Below are positions 33,527-42,253 of a DNA stretch of 64,000 nucleotides, one piece after another. Every line of letters starts with the position of its first letter. The stretch's first letter is position 1. The DNA lies in contig NZ_BMGY01000012.1 in NCBI RefSeq assembly GCF_014640435.1, positions 48,655 to 112,654 of the forward strand, given 5' to 3'. Origin of the DNA: Hymenobacter frigidus. GTDB lineage: Bacteria > Bacteroidota > Bacteroidia > Cytophagales > Hymenobacteraceae. A program made the position numbers and the translations under genes. The notes beneath the pieces were generated by a model that was given only the letters and a program-made list of their open reading frames with translations, made no database searches and had not been told where the DNA came from.

Positions 33527-36500
33527 TTATTTGATTTTCTGAAAGTACTCGCCCACTTCGCGTTGATAGTACGGCGTAAGGTTCGGCGGTGTACTACGTA
33601 GTAATTCCGTTTGGCGTTCCTTGCTGACCTTGTATTTGTCGAAGGCTGGCGGAAAACCCGGAGGCTTGGCTTGGGCGGCCTGGGCTTCGCGCTTGGTGTC
33701 CTGGTCGCGCTCACGGGCCGACTTTTCCACTTCCAGCAGGCGGGTCAGAATTTGCTGCTGGCGCAGGATGGTTTCCTCGGTGAGGCGCTTATTGACGAGG
33801 TCGGTTTCGGTTTGCTCCATCATCTTTTTGAGGTCGCCGGTGCCGCCACCGCCCTGTTCGCCTTTGCCATCCTTGCCGTTTTGGCCGTCCTGCTTGCCTT
33901 CTTTGCCGTCCTTGCCGCCTTGGCCCTGGCCTTGCGCGCCATCGGGCTTGCCGCCCTGCTGCATTTTATCGAGCTGCTGCATGGCCTGGCGCAGCATCTG
34001 CTGCTGGCCCGCCAGCTTGGCCAGCTCCTGCGACATGGCCCGGCCGGTTTTGCCGCTCTTCGAAAGCTGCTGAATCTGCTCGTTGAGTTGTTTCTGCATC
34101 TGGCCCATGCTGCCGGGGCCGGGCTTGCTGCCCTGGCCCTGCCCTTTGCCCTTGCCTTTTTTCTTGCCCGGCTTGCCCTGGCCGTCCTGGGGCTGGCCTT
34201 TGCCGGCCTGGGCCTCCTGCTGCATTTGCTGCAGGGAGCTTTGCAGCATCAGGGCCAGGTTGTTCATGCTGGTCATGGCCTGTTGTTCGGTGGCGGTGGC
34301 CCGGGCCAGGTCGCGCTGCTGAATGTGGGTGAGCGACTCGTCCATACGGCCGTTCATCTCCCCTACTTCGCGGGTCACAAAGCTCTGAATCTTGGGTTCT
34401 TTCTTCGCCAAAGCATACAGCGAATCCTGGATAATCTTGGCGTCGTCGCGCAGCTTACGTTGCGTCTGGCCCAGCTGCACAAAGCGCGGGTCGGACTGGT
34501 CTACTTTGCGGAAATTCTTCATCAGATTTTCCTGGTCGAAGCTGAGCGTGAGTAGGTTGTCCAGGATGTCGCGCAGGTCGTCGATATTCTGCTGGGCCTG
34601 GTCGCTTTCCTCCTCGCTCATCTGGTCGCGCATTTTCTGCGCCATTTTCTTCATGCGCGAGGCAGCGCTTTTTTGCTTGCCAGCGGCCTTCTTGTTCTGG
34701 TTTTTGCTCAGGCTCTGCTGGCTTTCCTGCATGTCCTGGTCGGTCTGCTCCTGCTCGGGCTTCTGCTCGTCCATGCCGTTCTGGTCGCCGAGCTCCTTGT
34801 CCATCTGCTTCAGGTCCTGCAGTTCTTTTTTCAGGTCTTCAAACTCCTTCTGGTTTTCGGCCTGTTCCTGTTTCAGCTGCTCCTGCTTGGCCTTCTGGTC
34901 CTGGTTCGAAGCTTTGTTTTCGGGGTTTTCCTTGTCGTTCTGCTCGGTTTTTTCGGCCAGCTTTTCTTCCTGCTTGGCCAGCTCATCCAGCTTGTTGGCC
35001 GTTTCCTCAGCCTTCTGCTCCAGCTGCATCTGCTTGAACATCTCCAAAGCGCGGTCCAGCTCCTTTTGCAGCGTGTCTTCTTTGTTTTCGAGCTGCTGCA
35101 GGAGCTTCTGCATCTCGGCATCGGGCTGTTTCTGCTGCTCCAGCAGCTTTTTCAGCTTGTCGTAGAGCTTCTTGGTTTCGGGGTCGAGCAGGTCAGCCAT
35201 CAGCTTCTTCAGCTCTTCGGCTTTCTTGGCCAGCTCCTCGCTTTTGGGACTGAGCTGGTCCTGCTTCTGCTGCAGCTGCTCAAACATTTTCTGCATTTGC
35301 TCCAACTGTTGGTTCATCTGCTCTTTTTGGTCGAGCATGTTCTCCAGCTGCTTGCGGTCCTGAAAGTTCAGGTCGCGCTTGGTCTTGAGCTTGTCCTGCG
35401 CCTTGGCCAGCTCGCGCTCCAGCTTCTCGCTCTGCTTGGCGGCCTGGCTCATCTGGCTGGCTACCGACTCGGCCTGAGCCTGCATTTCCTGGCGCATTTC
35501 GCGCTTGCTGGGCAAGCGAAACTCCACTGGGCGGGTGCGCGTGGCTTTGGCCCCGTGCACGCCGTCGTTGTCCCAGGCCTCCACATAATATTCGAGCCGG
35601 TCGCCGGCCCGCATATTCAGCGCACTCAGGTTCCAGGTGTAAGCATAAGTGCCGGCACTCTCGCGGGGCAGGGCCAGCGGCGTGGCCCCTTGGCGGCTCG
35701 GCGCCGCATTCGGCCCCTGGCCGGCGCGGCGCAGGGCGTAGTGCAGCTCCAGCCGCGTGAGGCCGTAGTCGTCGCGCACGGTGCCGCCCAGGGCCAGAAA
35801 GCGCCGGGTCACAGTATCCGAGAAGGCTTCCAGCGTGAGCGTGGGCGGCAAGTCCGGCACGGCCGTGAGCTGGTAGGCAATGGGGTCGCGGTTCAGGCTA
35901 GCCGGGTTTTTCAGGCGCAGCAGGTAGGGCTGCGAGCGCAGCACGCGCCGCGTGGCCATGAAGGTGTCGTCGTCGCCCGTGGCCGTCAGCGTTTCATCCG
36001 GGTTCTGGAACACCAGCGCCAGCTCATCGGTGGCCGCCGTGGCGAATTCCCAGCGCACTGTGCTGCCCTCGGGCACCGTCAGGTTGCCCCCGTTTTCAAT
36101 GGTTTCGGCCGCCTTGCCGGTGTATGGCGGATAGGTGATATTGACCTTGAAATCGCGCAGGTTGGGCCGTTCCAGCACCGTTAGCTGGTATTCGGGCGAG
36201 TTGAAACCTGCACCCTTTAGCTGAAACGCCACGTCGGCCTGCGGCTGCTCGAAAGTGTAGCGGAACTGGTCGCCGCGCCCGGCCACCTTGCTCAGCCGCC
36301 GCTCGCCCCCGCTGAAGCTAATGCTCACATCAGCCGGCAGGGCTGCGCCAGCTACGGCCACATCAAGGGTAAAATTCTCGCCTCGAAACGCTGTCAACTT
36401 GGGGTTTTTAATCACAAACTGAAACGGCGCGGGCGGCGAATACGCCCGTCGGTAGTGCCAGATGCGCTCGGTGCCCTGCACCAGAAAGCTGGGATAAAAC

Positions 36501-37045
36501 GCCAGCAGCGCCAGCAATACCGCCACTGGCACCGCCGCGTATTTCCACAGCGGCTTGCTCTGCTGTTGAATATTGATGCCCTCGGCGAACGAGAACTTGC
36601 CCAGCTGCGCCGCCCGCTGCTCCAGGCTGGCCGCAACCAGCGCATTATCGCGTGCCTGGCCCTGCAGCTGCAAGGCGTTCAGCAGCCGGTCCTGTACTTC
36701 CGGAAACAGCTCTCCTACCCGACGGGCCGCCTGCTCGTCGCTCAGTAGCCGACGCAGGTTAGTAAGGGCCGCCAGCGGCTGCCAAATCCAGCGCCCGAAG
36801 CTGTAAATCGTCAGGCCGATAAACCCGAACAGCAGCCCGCCCCGCACCACGGTGGGCAGGTACAGGAAGTATTCGAGCCCGTTGAACACCACGAAAAACG
36901 TGAGCAGCAACCCGCCGGCCACCAGCAGCCCCCGCACCAACAGGCTCAGGTAAAACTTGCGTTTGAACGCTTCCAGCTCCGTTCGCACCCGCGCCAGGGC
37001 GGGGTATTCAGCTGCCGCCGCACCGGTCTCCATCAGCATCGCCAT
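33527..37045 (-). CDS. DUF4175 family large membrane-anchored coiled-coil protein
   Basis: 1172 aa. Two N-terminal membrane segments (YLSLLVRGLLVAGGLLLTFFVVF and VVRGGLLFGFIGLTIYSFG) and a third near residue 175 (YAAVPVAVLLALLAFYP) are followed by beta-sandwich-like extracytoplasmic domains (about 200-500). Then comes a very long Gln/Lys/Glu-rich coiled coil (about 510-800), a helical segment, and a Gly/Gln/Lys-rich low-complexity region (about 960-1080). The family is widespread in Bacteroidota with no known role. Position and architecture suggest an envelope scaffold. It is upstream of the RsbW-ybeY genes in the same direction. Confidence 0.88.
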   Translation of the reverse strand: MAMLMETGAAAAEYPALARVRTELEAFKRKFYLSLLVRGLLVAGGLLLTFFVVFNGLEYFLYLPTVVRGGLLFGFIGLTIYSFGRWIWQPLAALTNLRRLLSDEQAARRVGELFPEVQDRLLNALQLQGQARDNALVAASLEQRAAQLGKFSFAEGINIQQQSKPLWKYAAVPVAVLLALLAFYPSFLVQGTERIWHYRRAYSPPAPFQFVIKNPKLTAFRGENFTLDVAVAGAALPADVSISFSGGERRLSKVAGRGDQFRYTFEQPQADVAFQLKGAGFNSPEYQLTVLERPNLRDFKVNITYPPYTGKAAETIENGGNLTVPEGSTVRWEFATAATDELALVFQNPDETLTATGDDDTFMATRRVLRSQPYLLRLKNPASLNRDPIAYQLTAVPDLPPTLTLEAFSDTVTRRFLALGGTVRDDYGLTRLELHYALRRAGQGPNAAPSRQGATPLALPRESAGTYAYTWNLSALNMRAGDRLEYYVEAWDNDGVHGAKATRTRPVEFRLPSKREMRQEMQAQAESVASQMSQAAKQSEKLERELAKAQDKLKTKRDLNFQDRKQLENMLDQKEQMNQQLEQMQKMFEQLQQKQDQLSPKSEELAKKAEELKKLMADLLDPETKKLYDKLKKLLEQQKQPDAEMQKLLQQLENKEDTLQKELDRALEMFKQMQLEQKAEETANKLDELAKQEEKLAEKTEQNDKENPENKASNQDQKAKQEQLKQEQAENQKEFEDLKKELQDLKQMDKELGDQNGMDEQKPEQEQTDQDMQESQQSLSKNQNKKAAGKQKSAASRMKKMAQKMRDQMSEEESDQAQQNIDDLRDILDNLLTLSFDQENLMKNFRKVDQSDPRFVQLGQTQRKLRDDAKIIQDSLYALAKKEPKIQSFVTREVGEMNGRMDESLTHIQQRDLARATATEQQAMTSMNNLALMLQSSLQQMQQEAQAGKGQPQDGQGKPGKKKGKGKGQGQGSKPGPGSMGQMQKQLNEQIQQLSKSGKTGRAMSQELAKLAGQQQMLRQAMQQLDKMQQGGKPDGAQGQGQGGKDGKEGKQDGQNGKDGKGEQGGGGTGDLKKMMEQTETDLVNKRLTEETILRQQQILTRLLEVEKSARERDQDTKREAQAAQAKPPGFPPAFDKYKVSKERQTELLRSTPPNLTPYYQREVGEYFQKIK

Positions 37046-37134
37046 AAATCAGGTTCTTGTTGTGAAAGATACATCAGGATGCGGCGCTTGGTTCGAAGGC
37101 TGAGTGAACGGGTGGAAGTGTTTGTCATCCTGCC

Positions 37135-37905
37135 CTACATTACCTCCACCCAGGCCGGGCAGTGGTCCGAGTGCACCACATCCGTCAGCAGGCCCGCCCC
37201 CGCCAGGCGTGGCTGCAGTGCCACATCGGCCACCCAATGGTCGAGGCGCCAGCCCACGTTGCGCGCCCGCGAACCGGCCCGGTAGCTCCACCACGAGTAG
37301 TGCCCCACCGCTTCGCCGTGGTGGTGCCGGAAAGTATCCACCAGCCCATCGCCCAGAAAGTCCCTGAACCACTGCCGCTCCTCGGGCGTGTAGCCGGGGC
37401 TATTCTGGTTGGCTTTGGGGTTGTGCAGGTCGATAGGCGTTTGGCAGCAGTTGAAGTCGCCGCCAATGAGCAGCGGTGGCGTGCTGCCATCTGCCCGCAG
37501 CCCGGCCACGTACTGCCGGAAAAAGTGTAGCCATTCGACTTTGAAAGCCTGCCGCTCCGGTCCGCTCGTACCCGAAGGCATATAGGTGTTCAGCACCGAT
37601 ACGTCCTCAAAATCTAGCCGCAGCACGCGGCCTTCATCGTCGTAGCGGCTTTGGCCACAGCCGTGTACCACGGCCTTGGGTTCTACTTTAGAAAACGTGG
37701 CCACGCCGCTGTAGCCGGGCTTTTGGGCCGGGTGCAGATAGGTGTGGTAGCCCAGCGCCTCAAAGCCCGACACGTCCATCGCCTCCCGGCCGGCTTTGAT
37801 TTCCTGCAGGCACAGTACTTCGGGCGCGGCCTCCGCTACCCAATCCAACAGCCCCTTGCTTAGCGCCGAGCGCAGGCCATTGACGTTGTAAGAAACGATT
37901 TTCAT
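37135..37905 (-). CDS. xth: Exodeoxyribonuclease III
   Basis: Base-excision-repair nuclease (AP endonuclease and 3'-5' exonuclease). It is 256 aa with family motifs in order: SYNVNGLRSAL, VLCLQEIKA, GYSGVATFSK, NTYMPSG, LLIGGDFN, and the C-terminal RLDHWVADVAL...VVHSDHCPAWVEV containing the catalytic Asp-His. The length and motifs are typical of the ExoA/Xth group. Confidence 0.95.
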   Translation of the reverse strand: MKIVSYNVNGLRSALSKGLLDWVAEAAPEVLCLQEIKAGREAMDVSGFEALGYHTYLHPAQKPGYSGVATFSKVEPKAVVHGCGQSRYDDEGRVLRLDFEDVSVLNTYMPSGTSGPERQAFKVEWLHFFRQYVAGLRADGSTPPLLIGGDFNCCQTPIDLHNPKANQNSPGYTPEERQWFRDFLGDGLVDTFRHHHGEAVGHYSWWSYRAGSRARNVGWRLDHWVADVALQPRLAGAGLLTDVVHSDHCPAWVEVM

Positions 37906-37929
37906 GTTGGTTGTCTAAAGAAAAACGGG

Positions 37930-37962
37930 ACGCCGTGCCGAGCTCAGCCGAGGCATGACGTT
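37930..37962. repeat. R2-type fragment
   Basis: CGCCGTGCCGAGCTCAGCCG followed by AGGCATGACGTTCT, a degenerate copy of the dispersed repeat in its CTCAGCCGAGGCATGACG form. Confidence 0.6.
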
Positions 37963-37970
37963 CTATTGAC

Positions 37971-38363
37971 CTATAGGTCATCCCCTGGGTCCAGCGCGAA
38001 GTATTCCAGCACATGCCATTTCAGCATGCGCTCCTGCTCCTTGAGGTTGGCGAAGGGCACGGGGCGCAGCAGCTTGTAGTGCGGCCAGCCGTCCTCATCC
38101 ACGCGCTCCAGCTCGTAGTGCCCGCTGAGGCTGAAGAGCCGGCAGGTGGCAATGTGCATCAGGTCCTGTTTCTGCTCCTTGGTGAAGGTGGTGATGCCCT
38201 GGTTCAGCTCCTGAATGCCGATAAGCAGCAGCATCGCGTTCAGGTCGGGGCGCTTGCCGAAACGCTCCTGCATCTCCAGCATCAGGGTTTCCCAGCGGGC
38301 GTCGAAGTCGGCTTCCGCTTCCGGGTGTTCGGCCGGCGCGGCGTGGTTCAGGTCCTCACTCAT
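37971..38363 (-). CDS. Conserved hypothetical protein
   Basis: A 130-aa soluble helical protein with an acidic N-terminus. The core DFDARWETLMLEMQERFGKRPDLNAMLLLIGIQELNQGITTFTKEQKQDLMHIATCRLFSLSGHYELERVDEDGWPHYKLLRPVPFANLKEQERMLKWHVLEYF looks like a lineage-conserved family, but I cannot name it. Its ATG overlaps the stop of the upstream CMD gene by 4 bp (ATGA), so it is translationally coupled to it. Confidence 0.75.
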   Translation of the reverse strand: MSEDLNHAAPAEHPEAEADFDARWETLMLEMQERFGKRPDLNAMLLLIGIQELNQGITTFTKEQKQDLMHIATCRLFSLSGHYELERVDEDGWPHYKLLRPVPFANLKEQERMLKWHVLEYFALDPGDDL

Positions 38364-38779
38364 GCGGTGGGTTCGCTGTCGTGCGCGGCCTTGTGGGCCG
38401 CCAGTGCTGCTTGCTCGGAGCCGTGCTCCTCGCTGCCGGCTTCCGATTTCAGGATTTCCCAGTACTCCACCGCCCGGCGGAAGTGCGGAATCACGATACT
38501 GCCGCCGATGATGTTGGCAATGGCAAACACCTCGTAAATCTCCTCATCGGTCAGTTTCTCCTCGAAGCATTTGCCTACGTGGTACTTGATGCAATCGTCG
38601 CAGCGCAGCACCATGGAGCAGGCCAGGCCCAGCATCTCTTTGGTTTTTACGTCAATCGCGCCGGCTGCGTAAGTGTTGGTATCGAGGTTGAAAAACCGCT
38701 TGATGACCTTGTTGTCAGCCGCTAGAATAGTGGCGTTCATCCGCTGGCGGTACTCGTTGAATTCGGTTACTTGGGACAT
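38360..38779 (-). CDS. Carboxymuconolactone decarboxylase (AhpD-like) family protein
   Basis: 139 aa from ATG 38779 (MSQVTEFNEYRQRMNATIL). It has the AhpD-like core KTKEMLGLACSMVLRCDDCIKYHVGKCFEEKLTDEEIYEVFAIANIIGGSIVIPHFRRAVEY. The CxxC (CDDC) followed by His supports a thiol-peroxidase-reductase-type active site rather than a true decarboxylase. The C-terminus is a charged tail. It is coupled to the downstream hypothetical gene. Confidence 0.88.
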   Translation of the reverse strand: MSQVTEFNEYRQRMNATILAADNKVIKRFFNLDTNTYAAGAIDVKTKEMLGLACSMVLRCDDCIKYHVGKCFEEKLTDEEIYEVFAIANIIGGSIVIPHFRRAVEYWEILKSEAGSEEHGSEQAALAAHKAAHDSEPTA

Positions 38780-38811
38780 AGTTGGGAAGCTTGGAGGGAA
38801 TAGAAGCACGT

Positions 38812-38850
38812 TCTGCTGAGCGTAGCCGAAGCACCTCGCGTGCAGCAGTA
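38812..38850. repeat. R2-type fragment
   Basis: TTCTGCTGAGCGTAGCCGAA followed by GCACCTCGCGTGCAGCAG: one degenerate arm in the divergent gap before comF. Confidence 0.55.
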
Positions 38851-38996
38851 ATCAATGGAATGGTAACGAAATAGCAGAGCTGCGGCGGCGGTGCGGACGC
38901 AAGAGGAAGCATGACGTGCGCATGCCGCATGGTCATCAATTCTGGCTACATTGCTTTCCCAAAATTACTCCCAAACCCTTCCCCCGCTCTACCGCC

Positions 38997-39698
38997 ATGC
39001 TGCGTTTTTTGTGGGCCGATTTTCTTGGCCTGATTTACCCGCGCCTGTGTCTGGCCTGCCGCGAGCCGCTGGTAACCGGCGAAACCCACCTCTGCACCGG
39101 CTGCCGGGCCGAGCTGCCCTACACCGATTTCCACCGCCTGCCACCCGAGCAGAACCCGCTGGGCCGCCGTTTCTGGGGCAAGCTGCCCCTGCGCCACGCC
39201 CTTAGCTACCTGCGCTTCGTGCGCCACGGCCGGGTGCAGCACCTGCTGCACGAGCTCAAGTACCAAGGCCAGCGCGACGTGGGCACCGCCCTCGGCCAGC
39301 TCTACGGGGCCGAGCTGCACGCCGCTGGCCTAGCCGCCGATTTCGACCTCATCATTCCTGTGCCGCTGCACCCGCGCAAGCTGGCTAAGCGCGGCTACAA
39401 CCAGGCCGCTGCCTTCGCCACCGGCCTCGCCGAGGGCCTGAAAGTGCCCGCCAGCAACACCGCCCTGCGCCGCACCACCAACACCAAAACTCAAACCAAG
39501 AAGAACCGCGCCCAGCGCTGGGAAAACGTCGCCACGGTCTTCGAGGTCGAAAACCCCGCTCATATCATCGGCCGTCGCATCTTGATAGTTGACGACGTAC
39601 TTACCACCGGAGCCACGCTCGAAGCCTGCGGCGCGGTGCTGCTGGCGGCCGGCGCGGCCGAGGTTAGCATCGCGACCATCGCCTGCGCGGACAGGTAG
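38997..39698 (+). CDS. ComF family protein (phosphoribosyltransferase-like)
   Basis: 233 aa from ATG 38997 (MLRFLWADFLGLIYPRLCLACREPL). An N-terminal zinc-binding four-Cys region (CLAC...CTGC) is followed by a PRTase domain with FDLIIPVPLHPRKLAKRGYNQA and the PRPP loop RRILIVDDVLTTGATLEACG. ComF proteins take part in DNA uptake and recombination in competent species; elsewhere their role is unclear. Its length is typical. It is convergent with gldJ. Confidence 0.92.
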   Translation: MLRFLWADFLGLIYPRLCLACREPLVTGETHLCTGCRAELPYTDFHRLPPEQNPLGRRFWGKLPLRHALSYLRFVRHGRVQHLLHELKYQGQRDVGTALGQLYGAELHAAGLAADFDLIIPVPLHPRKLAKRGYNQAAAFATGLAEGLKVPASNTALRRTTNTKTQTKKNRAQRWENVATVFEVENPAHIIGRRILIVDDVLTTGATLEACGAVLLAAGAAEVSIATIACADR

Positions 39699-39732
39699 GC
39701 GCAGAAGTAACACACGAATATTTAGCTGCCAC

Positions 39733-39769
39733 AAAAAAGGCCGCTCCTGAGTCAGGAGCGGCCTTTTCT
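39733..39769. terminator. Bidirectional terminator between comF and gldJ
   Basis: AAAAAAGGCCGCTCCTG-AGT-CAGGAGCGGCCTTTT, stem of 14 bp with A and T runs. Confidence 0.92.
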
Positions 39770-39784
39770 AATCTGCGAAGCGAA

Positions 39785-41041
39785 TTACTTATTGCTGCCA
39801 GCGTTAATCATCGCGCAACGGAAACCGATAGTTGCCGTGGCCGAATCCTCGGCCATGAAGCGGCGGGTGCCGGGCGAGAGCCAGTAGGCCACATCGCGCC
39901 ACGAACCGCCTTTGTACACGCGCACGTGGTCGTCAATCAGCGACTGATAGCCTTTCTTGTCGTACTTATCGGCGGGGTCACCCACACCGTTGCGGCGGAA
40001 GGGGTTCAGGTCTTCCACATCCTGAAACGAAAGGGGGCGGTACACGTCCTGCACCCACTCGTTCACGTTGCCGGCCATGTTGTAGAGGCCGTAGTCATTG
40101 GGGGGGTACGAGTAGATGTAGTCGGTAATCATGGCCCCGTCGTTCAGGCTACCGGCGATGCCGGCGTAGTCGCCGCGGCCCCGCTTGAAGTTAGCCAGGA
40201 ATTGGCCCTGCTTCTTGCCATAGGCGTTGCGGGTCGACTTGCCATCCCAAGGATAAATGCGCTTCTCTTCTTGGTTCTCGTTGCCTATTTCCTGAGTGCC
40301 TATGAGGGCCTGCGCGGCGTATTCCCACTCGGCCTCGGTGGGGAGGCGGTAGTTGGGCAGCGTGTTGCCTTTCTCAATTGAGGGACCATCTTTGCCGTCG
40401 GCTAGCGCGCCAGCCGTAGCCGTACCTTCAGCACCTGCGGCTGCAGGCTTGGGCTTACGGCTAAACAGGCCGCCTTTTTCACTTGACCCTTTCGTAGCCA
40501 AACCCTCGTTAACCTTGGTGGTACGCCAGGTGCAATAGTCATCGGCCTGCAACCAGCTCACCCCCACTACGGGGAAGTAGCGAAAGCCGGGGTAACGGAG
40601 GTAATAGGTTACGTAGGGGTCGTTGAACGACAGGTCGCGGGCCCACACCGTGGTGTCAGGCAAAGCCGAGCGGTAAAACTCTTCGGCCGAGTCGGTGCGA
40701 ATGAAATGCAGGTATTCGAGCCAGTGAATGTTGGCTACTTCGGCTTCGTCCATGTAGAACGAGGCGATGGTCACCGTGCGCTCGATGTTGTCGTGCGACA
40801 TGGTTACGTCTTCCTCCTGCGAGCCCAGTACCGTGCGGCCACCTTCGATAAACACAAGGCCGGGGCCTTCGGGAATCTTCTTGAAGTTGGCCACGGCCAT
40901 GCCCTTCTCCGTGTTGTACTCAATACCTGTTGTAGAGGAATATTTGCCGGGCTGAGAGGCCGTGGGCGGCCCTTTTTTACCGCAGCTGGCCAAGGCCACT
41001 ACGCCCACTACTGCCAAGCGTAGATAATTGGTTAATTTCAT
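39785..41041 (-). CDS. gldJ: Gliding-motility/T9SS-associated lipoprotein GldJ (SUMF1 domain)
   Basis: 418 aa with a lipoprotein signal (LAVVGVVALASCGKKG). The body is a formylglycine-generating-enzyme-like (SUMF1) domain: FIEGGRTVLGSQEED, FYMDEAEVANIHWLEYLHF, FPVVGVSWLQADDYCTWR, YRLPTEAEWEYAA, YNMAGNVNEWVQDVYRP, VYKGGSWRDVAYWL, and the C-terminal IGFRCAM. GldJ and GldK are outer-membrane lipoproteins of the gliding and type IX secretion machinery; the insertion near residues 190-230 and the start region fit GldJ better. Porin- and OmpA-like genes follow upstream. Confidence 0.85.
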   Translation of the reverse strand: MKLTNYLRLAVVGVVALASCGKKGPPTASQPGKYSSTTGIEYNTEKGMAVANFKKIPEGPGLVFIEGGRTVLGSQEEDVTMSHDNIERTVTIASFYMDEAEVANIHWLEYLHFIRTDSAEEFYRSALPDTTVWARDLSFNDPYVTYYLRYPGFRYFPVVGVSWLQADDYCTWRTTKVNEGLATKGSSEKGGLFSRKPKPAAAGAEGTATAGALADGKDGPSIEKGNTLPNYRLPTEAEWEYAAQALIGTQEIGNENQEEKRIYPWDGKSTRNAYGKKQGQFLANFKRGRGDYAGIAGSLNDGAMITDYIYSYPPNDYGLYNMAGNVNEWVQDVYRPLSFQDVEDLNPFRRNGVGDPADKYDKKGYQSLIDDHVRVYKGGSWRDVAYWLSPGTRRFMAEDSATATIGFRCAMINAGSNK

Positions 41042-41110
41042 AACAAAGTTAAAATGAGTATGGGGGAGGAGGGGTTAGCTAGGGCAATTAGGACACAATA
41101 GTACAAAAAA

Positions 41111-42172
41111 TTAGAATGCCGGACAAGGGGCCAGCGGGTAAACACGCCTTTTTAGGCGACGATGGGCGTTTTCTAGTCGGTCAAATGCGCGAAGAGCTAG
41201 CGTAAGTTCATGGGCACCGCCCAAGTCGGCGCTCAAGCGGCTGATGCCCACGTCGTAGCTGTAGCCTACGCGCAAACCCCCTGCTTCGATGCCTGCCACC
41301 AGAGCGAGTACGTGTTGATTACCAACGTTGCCGGGAGAAAAAATATTGCGATACACGGCCCCGAGCGTGACCGGCGAAGCAGTGAAGTAGAGGCCGGTTT
41401 CGACGCGTTGGGAGCCTCCCTGACGGGTATAGGCCGCCACGGGGGTGTAGCTCACTTCGCGCGTTGCTACGCCCGTGCCGGGTCTGACTACGAAGAACTT
41501 GTAGCCGCCGGAGGCACTCAGCAGCATCGGCAGCTGGCTCTGGCGCTGGAAACCCAGGCTGGGCTGGTTGAGGTGCTGGCCTGCCAGACTCAGCCAGCCT
41601 TGCTCGGAATAAAGCACGGCTCCGGTGCCCACGCTCAGGTAGTTAACGGGTGGAAAGCTGAGGGATTCAGCCGATGGTCCGGTCAGGCTGCCATCCTCCA
41701 GAATCTGGTCGCCAAACACGAAATTATCATATCCAACGCGCTGGCGGCCGTAGCTGGCCCGCAGGCCGCCGCTCAGGGCCAGGCGCTCGGTGAGGCGGGT
41801 ATGGTAAGCGTAGAGGCCGCCGATTTCGAGGCGGGTGTAGCCCACGCTGCCGGTCCGGTCCTGATTGATGAGCAGGCCGAGGGCGTGGTGCTGGCCGGGC
41901 GTGGTCAGGCGCACATCGGCGGCGGCCTGGGCGCTCACGAAGGAGCCCGCCACGGTAGGATGCTGGTTGCGGTAGCTCAGCGTGAGGCCGTAGTCGTCGA
42001 CTAAACCCGTGAAAGCCGGGTTGGTGTGCAGGCGGGTGGCAAACGGCTGCGAGAAGTACACATCCTGCGCCCGTACCCCCGAAACAACACCCAGCCACAG
42101 GCCCGCGGCCAGCGCAAGCCGCGTAGTTCTGATGCGCAACGAAGGGCAAAGCATTGGCATAATGGCCGACAT
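41111..42172 (-). CDS. PorP/SprF family outer-membrane protein
   Basis: About 353 aa from ATG 42172 (several ATGs within 20 bp make the start uncertain). It has a signal peptide, then the family opening QDVYFSQPFATRLHTNPAFTGLVDDYGLTLSYRNQHPTVAGSFVS, and a 14-strand-like barrel ending RVGYSYDVGISRLSADLGGAHELTLALR. PorP and SprF anchor T9SS substrates or the SprB adhesin at the cell surface. It is in line with gldJ and upstream of it, which fits a secretion/motility cluster. Confidence 0.88.
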   Translation of the reverse strand: MSAIMPMLCPSLRIRTTRLALAAGLWLGVVSGVRAQDVYFSQPFATRLHTNPAFTGLVDDYGLTLSYRNQHPTVAGSFVSAQAAADVRLTTPGQHHALGLLINQDRTGSVGYTRLEIGGLYAYHTRLTERLALSGGLRASYGRQRVGYDNFVFGDQILEDGSLTGPSAESLSFPPVNYLSVGTGAVLYSEQGWLSLAGQHLNQPSLGFQRQSQLPMLLSASGGYKFFVVRPGTGVATREVSYTPVAAYTRQGGSQRVETGLYFTASPVTLGAVYRNIFSPGNVGNQHVLALVAGIEAGGLRVGYSYDVGISRLSADLGGAHELTLALRAFDRLENAHRRLKRRVYPLAPCPAF

Positions 42173-42253
42173 AACGCCGCTACTACGCAGATTAGTGCGG
42201 CGGGCTACGCGAAGATACACCCGAAGCCTTATGGTACCGGGGCCGCCGGGGCC

